Assembly: GCA_021397845.1 (NCBI GenBank)
Contig: CM038039.1
Coordinates: 175,434,526 to 175,498,525 of the forward strand
Length of the DNA: 64,000 bases
Reading direction: 5' to 3'
Origin: Areca catechu
Lineage: Eukaryota > Streptophyta > Magnoliopsida > Arecales > Arecaceae
Shown: positions 58,106-64,000 of the stretch, in pieces
How positions within the stretch are numbered: the stretch's first letter is position 1
Layout of the letters: each line of letters opens with the position of its first letter
Position numbers and translations under genes: made by a program
Notes under the pieces: generated by a model
Databases searched by the model: none
The model's input: only the letters and a program-made list of their open reading frames with translations
What the model was told of the DNA's origin: nothing

Positions 58106-59659
58106 TGTTGACTCCGTTATTATTTTTGATGATAAGCAAAATGCTTAAGTATAAGTTGAGCATGAATGATTTCTATAAAGTGTATTTTTATAGAAAAATG
58201 TGCTCATCAATTTAACAAAAATTATTTGAATGAAAAGTCCCAAATATGAATGAAAGATATGTTTAAAGAGGACTTTAAAAGATGAAGAATGCTTGAAAGG
58301 ACACATAAGTTTAACACAAACTTGTTTCAGTAGAAGTTCAGATATTTTGAAAGAATCTCAGTGTTGTGTCAACTCAAAGTTTCGACACCTACGACTCAAG
58401 TGTCGACACATAACAGTGAAGTGTTGACACAAGTCGGCATGCAGAGATAGTTTTAGGTGGCATGGCTAAAGTGTTAGTAGATGGATGTGCTGTGTTGACT
58501 CAAAGTGTCGACAAATGGATCATCTCATTGCCTGAGATTTTTGGGTTACAAAACTTGCTAAAGTTAAAGACTTGGCTGAAGTGTCGACTCATGGATGCAA
58601 AGTGTCGACTCAAAGTATTGACACACCAGAGAAAGTGTCAACACATCTGAGATTTCTAGAGGACTTCATTGTAGATATTTGAAGAAGGTGCCGACATATG
58701 AAGAGCAAGTGCCGACCCTATGTGTCAACTCATAGCCTGAAGTGTTGATACTTAGAGTTCTAGGAACAGTAATGGCTAGATTTTTAAACGCAGAACTCAC
58801 CCCTCTTTGCTCCCAACGGCTAGTTTTTCATGTCTAATGGCTAGAAACCAAGTATGAGGCATTATGAAGGTATTTAATTGATTCAAATCAAATAAAAATA
58901 CCAGAGAATAAAAAAAGAATAACCAAGAGAAAAGAAAAGAGAGCATTCACTCCAATTCATTGAGTTCAACTACTTTCAAGCTAAGAGAAGTCTCCATGCA
59001 TTCAAGAGCCTTCAAGAGCTTTCAATATCAACCTTTTTAAGCATTAAAAGAGGCTTCATCAAGTTGCAGGCAGCACTACAACAAATCTTCAAAGAGATAT
59101 CCATTTTTATTAGAAAGCTTTCATTGTTTCTTTATTTCAAACATAAATTCTTGTTGTAAAGGTTATTGGTTAGTCTTGAAAATCAAGGAAGTTATTGGTG
59201 AGCCTTAGAAAATCATTTAGGTTCTTAGTTAGCCTACAAAACCAAGGAAGGTTGGTGGTTAGCCTTAAAATCATTTAGGTTCTTAGTTAGCCCGAAATAT
59301 CAAGTGAGGTTTTGACTTGTGAGCCTTATGAAAACAAGTCGGGTTTTGATTAGTGAGCCCAGAAAACTAATCTGCTATAATCAGTTGAGATTATAGTGAA
59401 TTCCCAATTGGGTCTTGGGGAGTGGATGTAGGTGCATTGGATAGCACCGAACCACTATATTTGTTTTGTGTTTGTAGTTGCTTGCCTCTTACATTTATTC
59501 TTCCCTTATTGCTTTTATATTTTTGTTGCACACTTATTAAAAGCACTTTATCTTTGCATTCATAGTACTATGTTTAATTATTGGACTGGTGCATATACTT
59601 GTATTTAAATTTTTAGAGACCCAATTCACCCTACCTCTTGGGTTGCTTACTAGGCAACA
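58106..59659 (+). repeat. S2 5' LTR, 1554 bp
   Basis: TGTTGACTCCGTTATT ... CTAGGCAACA. It aligns with both S1 LTRs. Its GTCGAC-type array (about 58365-58753) is more decayed; the terminal palindrome is AAGTGTTGATACTT (58740-58753). No gene. Confidence 0.9.
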
Positions 59660-59661
59660 AG

Positions 59662-59674
59662 TAGTATTAGAGCC
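59662..59674 (+). promoter_or_regulatory. S2 primer binding site, decayed
   Basis: TAGTATTAGAGCC matches TGGTATCAGAGCC with two G:C to A:T changes, two bases after the LTR end. Confidence 0.82.
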
Positions 59675-59716
59675 CTGTTCTCAGTATATAGGTCTAACCG
59701 CCTTGAGTAAAGATCT

Positions 59717-60795
59717 ATGACAGCCTCCCATAGTACTAGTATAGTTGAGGGACAAACCTCAAATAGACCTCCATATTTCAATGGAACAAATTATACTTAT
59801 TAAAAAATTAGAATGAGAATATATATGCATTCATTTGATTATAACTTGTGGAAAGTTGTTGATAAGGGTCCTCATGTTCTTTCGGTTGTTGTGAATGGTG
59901 TTTCCATTCCAAAGCTCAAACAAGATTGGGATGAAAATGACATTAAACAATCCGAGATTAAAGCGAAAGCAATGAATCTCCTCTATTGTATATTAGATCC
60001 TAGTGAGTTTAATAGGATTTTTACATGCACTTCGGCCAAGGAAATATGGGACACACTTGAAGTTACCTATGAGGGTACCGATCAAGTGAAAAACACAAAA
60101 GTAAATATGCTAGTGCACACATATGAAATGTTCTGAATGGAATCTAATTAATCTATCACTAATATGTATACTAGATTCACAAACATTGTAAATGGAATGA
60201 GAAGTTTAGAAAAAATAATGTCTAATGATGATCTTGTCAATAAAATTCTCAGGTTACTTCCAATATCATGGGATCCAAAGGTGACCGCCATCCAAGAAGC
60301 TAAGGATATTGACAAGCTACCATTGGAGCAATTGGTGGGATCACTCATGACTTATGAGCTAAACTTAAAGTAAAAATCTATGGATATGGTCAAGAAGAAA
60401 AAGAAGATTGCATTCAAATCTACTATTCAAAAAGAATCCTCAAATGAAGAATCTGAAGAAGAAGAAGAAGAAGAAGAAGAGAGTGAGGAAGATCTTCAAG
60501 CAAGAAAGTTTAGAAAATTCATGAAGAGAAGGAAGTTTCCCTATAAGAAGAAGTCTCAATCAACTAAAGAAATGGGAAAAGAAAAGGAAAAAGAAAAGGA
60601 AAAGGAGATATTTATATGCTTCGAGTGTAAGAAGCCTAGACATTATAAATTTGACTGCCCTCTCCTAAAGAAGTCAAGAAAAAAGCTTAGGAGGAAAGCT
60701 ATGATGGGAACCTGGAGTGATAGTGAAGACTTTAGTTCAGAGGAAGAATAGGCTGAAATTGCAAACCTATATCTCATGGCACATCAAGAGCAGGA
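59717..60795 (+). pseudogene. gag: S2 gag (Sirevirus type, broken)
   Basis: ATG at 59717 (MTASHSTSIVEGQ), intact here. TAA at 59798-59800 after NYTY, then MRIYMHSFDYNLWKVVD, SAKEIWDTLEVTYEG; TGA at 60134-60136, a TAA near 60148, TAA at 60371-60373, then an Glu run coded by a GAA-repeat (about 60456-60482), a Lys-rich stretch, and the zinc knuckle CFECKKPRHYKFDC, where the conserved Gly is Arg. TAG at 60749-60751. The first two stops are shared with S1. The coiled-coil region that follows in S1 is missing: the sequence passes directly into VCLATKENK. Confidence 0.87.
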
Positions 60796-60919
60796 AGAGG
60801 TGTGTCTTGCAACCAAGGAAAACAAATGACTATGGTATCTTGATAGTGGTTGCTCAAGGCATATAACAGGAGATGTGAAGCAATTCATCTCTTTTAATGC
60901 AATGAATAGAGGGAGTGTG

Positions 60920-63296
60920 TGTTGGGAATTGTGTCCCAAAGCCAATCGCCTAGGTTGTAGACGGTTGAGCTAAGTATTGTACCCTTTCTTTGAATTAATA
61001 AAATATTATTTTTGGCAGCTCATCACATATTATATTTCCCTGAAATGAACTCTTTCCATGTGATGAAGTCCTTAGGACTACACTGACTTCGATATAGAGA
61101 GGATGTATCAAGTGGTCCTTAAACTCTATTCACAACCAAAGGATATATTGTACTGGATGGCAATATATCAAGTACAGGTTGTTGTAGTTCACATCGTTTG
61201 GTTGTCCTCTTGACCAAATGAGTGTGGTGACACTGATGTCATCTACAAGTGGGATATGTGATATCTCATTGAACGTGACTCCATGCAGCCCCTTTCTACC
61301 AAAGGGATACTCACGATTGGATATGGATATATGTGTCCCTCTGACCTGAGATCATCACGGTAGCTTGCAAGCAACTCCCTGTGCTTTGGTGCCGGACTAC
61401 CAGGATTTTTAATCCGGTGATGAAAGTTTTCTGGGTACAGGCAAATACTTGTGGAGCAGTGATGGACCAAGATGGAATTGACTTGTCCAAATAGTTTGGA
61501 TTGAATGTCTCGCAGTATCTCAATTTAGCAAATCCTCGGTCGGGGTAGTCCTAGTGAAGAGTCACTGGGCTTGCAAGGTTGAGACACGTAGTCGACTGAC
61601 TCAGTCTGGGTTGGCAGCCCAATCTCAGTCATTCTGAGCATTAGAGGTCAAAGGGATGAATTATACGGTAACCATATGCCAGAGGTTCGATAGTTTGCTC
61701 CTGCATCTTCGACCTATCCGGATGCCGGGACCCATTGCTAGATGGTTTCCTGTGCTGGTACTAGAATTGTTCTAGTGCTACCATTTAGGTTCGAACCTAT
61801 GAGGTCACATGCCACAGAGGATAACTCTTTGATCCGGATACCGATTACGATTGGGAATCATCTCGGTTTTATGGTCACAGTATTTTTGAGCACTCTTTTC
61901 CCCATCTTGCCCTTGTCTGTGTCAACCAGAAATTATTCCGGGCTGACCTAGACTGCGTCAGGATTTTTCTGAATCAATTTTGCTGACCTAGACTGCGTCA
62001 GGATTTTTCTGAATCAATTTTGAATTGATTTGGAGTTCGTTTTGGCCTCCAATTGGTTATGAAACAATTGAACCAATTTTATTGGGCTCAGACCAGTTCA
62101 ATTGAATTGAACCACCATTGGTTAATTGAACCAATGGGTTTGAACCAAATTGTTTTAAATGGTTTTAATTGGACTGGTGTTTTTTCTCTCCTCTTGATCG
62201 TTTTACACGGTAATTCCTTGCGCTGGACGAGGCCAAACGACCGAAGTTCTTTTCCTGGGCGACGTCTCTTCCTCTCCTCCACCGGTTGATTTACACTCCC
62301 GTTTATTTGATGGTTAAATGGAATGGCAGCTGCTGCCTCTTGGCCTCCCCGTCTATCCACCTCCCTCTCCTTGCTGTCCTATATAAACCTTTGCAAGTCC
62401 CCCTATTTCAGCAAGATAGGTTACACCGTGTGAAGAAGAAAACAGCAAGTGTGTTCTTCCATATAAGAGGTTTTAAGAGCTGGGTCCTATTTTCCATTGG
62501 GTGTTGGGATTTGGAGTATGTGAGGAAGAGTTATAAGGCCCTTTTCCTTGTCCATTAGAGTGCTCAAACCTAGGACTGCAGCAAAGCCTAGTTGCTGCCA
62601 TCCACTGTGACTGTGTCTCCTTCCAACGGCTAGCACCGAGCGTGAAGGTGGATCGGAGGTCCCCCGATGTGTCTCCCCTCTAGATGGAGTACTCTACCAC
62701 TCCTGGGAGCAAGCCTCGCAAGCCGGGATCGCCGCTGCAGCTCCAAACACCAAGAAGATCGCTGCTGGTTTTCTGCAACCAGAATTTCAGGCAGCAGGTT
62801 TTTGGGCATTTTGTACATCGTGTACACTATGTTTTGGTTGCAGATTTCGGTGGCAAATCGAAGAAGACTTCTCCACCTTGTCGTTGCTAAAATTTTGGAG
62901 CAAACGGAGGTCCGGAAGCCTACTTTTGGATGCTCTTTTTCAGGCTCAAAATAGAGTATCCCACGGTCCAAGGGGGAAGAAGGCTGGAATAGATGTATTC
63001 CAGCTATTCCAGCCTATTCCAGGTTTATCCCACAGTTATTCCAGTCGGAATAAGGTATGAAAAAAATTATTTATTTTTTTTTATCATGCATGAATAGAAT
63101 TTTTAATTCAAATATTTTCCAAATATTTTATATTATCCTACATGGCTATTTGCAACTAGAATTAGATTAGTTTCTGGGCGGAGCAGATTTCCGTTGCATG
63201 GATTTTTAAAAATATTTTTAAAATCCAATCTGCTCTCGTAGTTGTTTGCATGCCTAGTTTAGGATCATGTCAAACCACCTGTATCGTTCTCTTACA
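60920..63296 (+). repeat. Solo LTR of the C family, 2377 bp, TSD GTGTG
   Basis: TGTTGGGAATTGTGTCCC ... GTTCTCTTACA, flanked by GTGTG (60915-60919 and 63297-63301). It aligns with the C LTRs in reverse orientation. TATA box TATATAAA at 62380-62387. The AGTGTGGTGACACTG block is at 61221-61235. No internal region, so LTR-LTR recombination has removed it. Short ORFs inside are not credible genes. Confidence 0.94.
61942..62021 (+). repeat. 40-bp tandem duplication in the solo LTR
   Basis: Two adjacent identical units beginning GCTGACCTAGACTGCGTCAG. The C LTRs have a single copy at the matching place. Confidence 0.88.
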
Positions 63297-64000
63297 GTGT
63301 GATCTTCGAGGATAATGGTAAAGGAAAAATCATTGGCATTGGTAAGGTTCACATTGCCCCTTCTACATGTATTAATAATGTACTTTTAGTTGAAGGTTTG
63401 AAGCATAATCTTTTAAATATTAGTCAATTTTTTGACAAAGGTTTTCAAGTTACTTTTAAATCATCTTATTGCATGATTGCTAGTCATGATAAAAATGGAG
63501 TACAATTCATTGGAAAAAGGCATGGTAATATTTATTTAGTAGATTTAGATAATATATCCTTGCCTAATGGAGAATGCCTAGTTGCAATAAATTCTATTAT
63601 AGATGAGACTAGTTGTCTTCGGCATAGAATACTAGGACATGCTAGTATATACTTAATTTCAAAACTTTGTAAAAAGGATTTAGTAAGAGATTTACCAAAA
63701 CTAGTTTTTGTAAAAGACAAAGTTTATCAAGCTTGCCAATTTGGAAAATAAGTCAAAACTTCTTTCAAACCTAAAAGTTTTGTTACCACTAGTAGACCAC
63801 TAGAACTACTGCATATGGATCTCTTTGGACCAACTAGAATATCTAGTCTAGGAGGTAAAAGATATGGATGGTTATAGTGGATGATTTTTCAAGATTTACT
63901 TGGATCTTCTTTCTTGCTCATAAAGATGAATCATTTTCTGTATTTGTAAAGTTTTATCGAAAAGTTTTAAATGAAAAAGGTACTTCTGTTATTTATATAC

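Larger units (their letters stand above)
58106..64000 (+). mobile_element. S2: Sirevirus-like element, 5' part, sister of S1
   Basis: 5' LTR (58106-59659), PBS, gag, protease and the start of integrase; it runs off the window. It interrupts the S1 3' LTR, with GAGTG (58101-58105) as the expected target duplication. Relative to S1 it lacks about 650 bases between gag and protease, and it carries a C-type solo LTR. Confidence 0.9.
60796..64000 (+). pseudogene. pol: S2 pol start: protease and integrase N-part, split by a solo LTR
   Basis: Protease begins LWYLDSGCSRHITGD just after a TGA near 60828 and is cut at 60919, after MNRGSV, by the C-type solo LTR. It resumes at 63302 (IFEDNGKGKIIGIGKVHI). 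The GAG-pre-integrase segment reads CLRHRILGHASIYL, with CQACQFGK expected but YQACQFGK present near 63723. TAA at 63749-63751, then first integrase Asp in LHMDLFGP near 63815, and a frameshift near 63872. It continues past the window edge. Confidence 0.86.

Noticed and set aside
58100..58110. S1 and S2 as a tandem sharing one LTR, as in E2/E3
   Set aside because: The S1 3' LTR stops about 246 bases short of its end and a complete S2 LTR starts there, so it is an insertion rather than a shared LTR.
60456..60482. GAA microsatellite as an independent repeat
   Set aside because: It codes the Glu run of the Sirevirus gag, and S1 has a shorter run at the same place.
62630..62971. Open frames on both strands in the C-type solo LTR
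   Set aside because: They overlap one another in several frames, lie inside an LTR bounded by a target duplication, and have no known domain.
1..64000. Possible host protein-coding genes among the many 60-150-codon open frames
   Set aside because: Every open frame with a recognisable domain belongs to a retroelement; the rest lie in LTRs or leaders, or antisense to pol, and lack any domain or start context.

Overview
The window is plant nuclear DNA made almost wholly of LTR retrotransposons, mostly dead and nested inside one another. I found no host gene, tRNA, rRNA or CRISPR. The evidence for a flowering plant is Ty1/Copia elements primed by initiator tRNA-Met (TGGTATCAGAGC next to the LTRs), Sirevirus-like Copia elements with an extra ORF after pol, and a chromodomain-bearing Ty3/Gypsy element. 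The species cannot be told from this; a repeat-rich monocot is only an impression.

Layout. (1) 1-6102, E1: forward Copia element, cut by the left edge of the window, with its 3' LTR. (2) 6103-20823: two reverse Copia elements of one family, E2 and E3, head to tail and sharing one LTR (13095-15310). A 1595-bp solo Gypsy-type LTR with TSD ATATC sits in the gag of E2. (3) 20824-27524, S0: 3' half of a reverse Sirevirus-like element (LTR, third ORF, RNase H and RT). (4) 27525-58105, S1: forward Sirevirus-like element that interrupts S0. S1 is itself broken by four later insertions: Gypsy G in its 5' LTR (28869-37726, TSD TTGGG), reverse Copia C in its RT (41609-51826, TSD ACCTT), a 637-bp solo LTR in its RNase H (52852-53488, TSD TTTTG), and S2 in its 3' LTR. 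(5) 58106-64000, S2: a sister of S1 that runs off the right edge and carries a solo LTR of the C family (60920-63296, TSD GTGTG).

The nesting gives a relative clock: E2/E3, then S0, then S1, then G, C, the 637-bp LTR and S2, and last the C-type solo LTR inside S2. Four 5-bp target duplications flanking G, C and the two short insertions in S1 and S2, plus a fifth flanking the insertion in E2, fix these junctions to the base.

All gag-pol frames are broken by stops or frameshifts. The longest open piece is the integrase-chromodomain part of G (420 codons). The most unusual signals are: (a) family-specific arrays of a short motif built on a GTCGAC core in the Sirevirus LTRs, which recur in the spacer between pol and the third ORF of the same elements; (b) sister elements (E2/E3 and S1/S2) that share the same nonsense codons, so each pair descends from an already broken copy; (c) two independent insertions, G and S2, five bases apart at the same LTR position.
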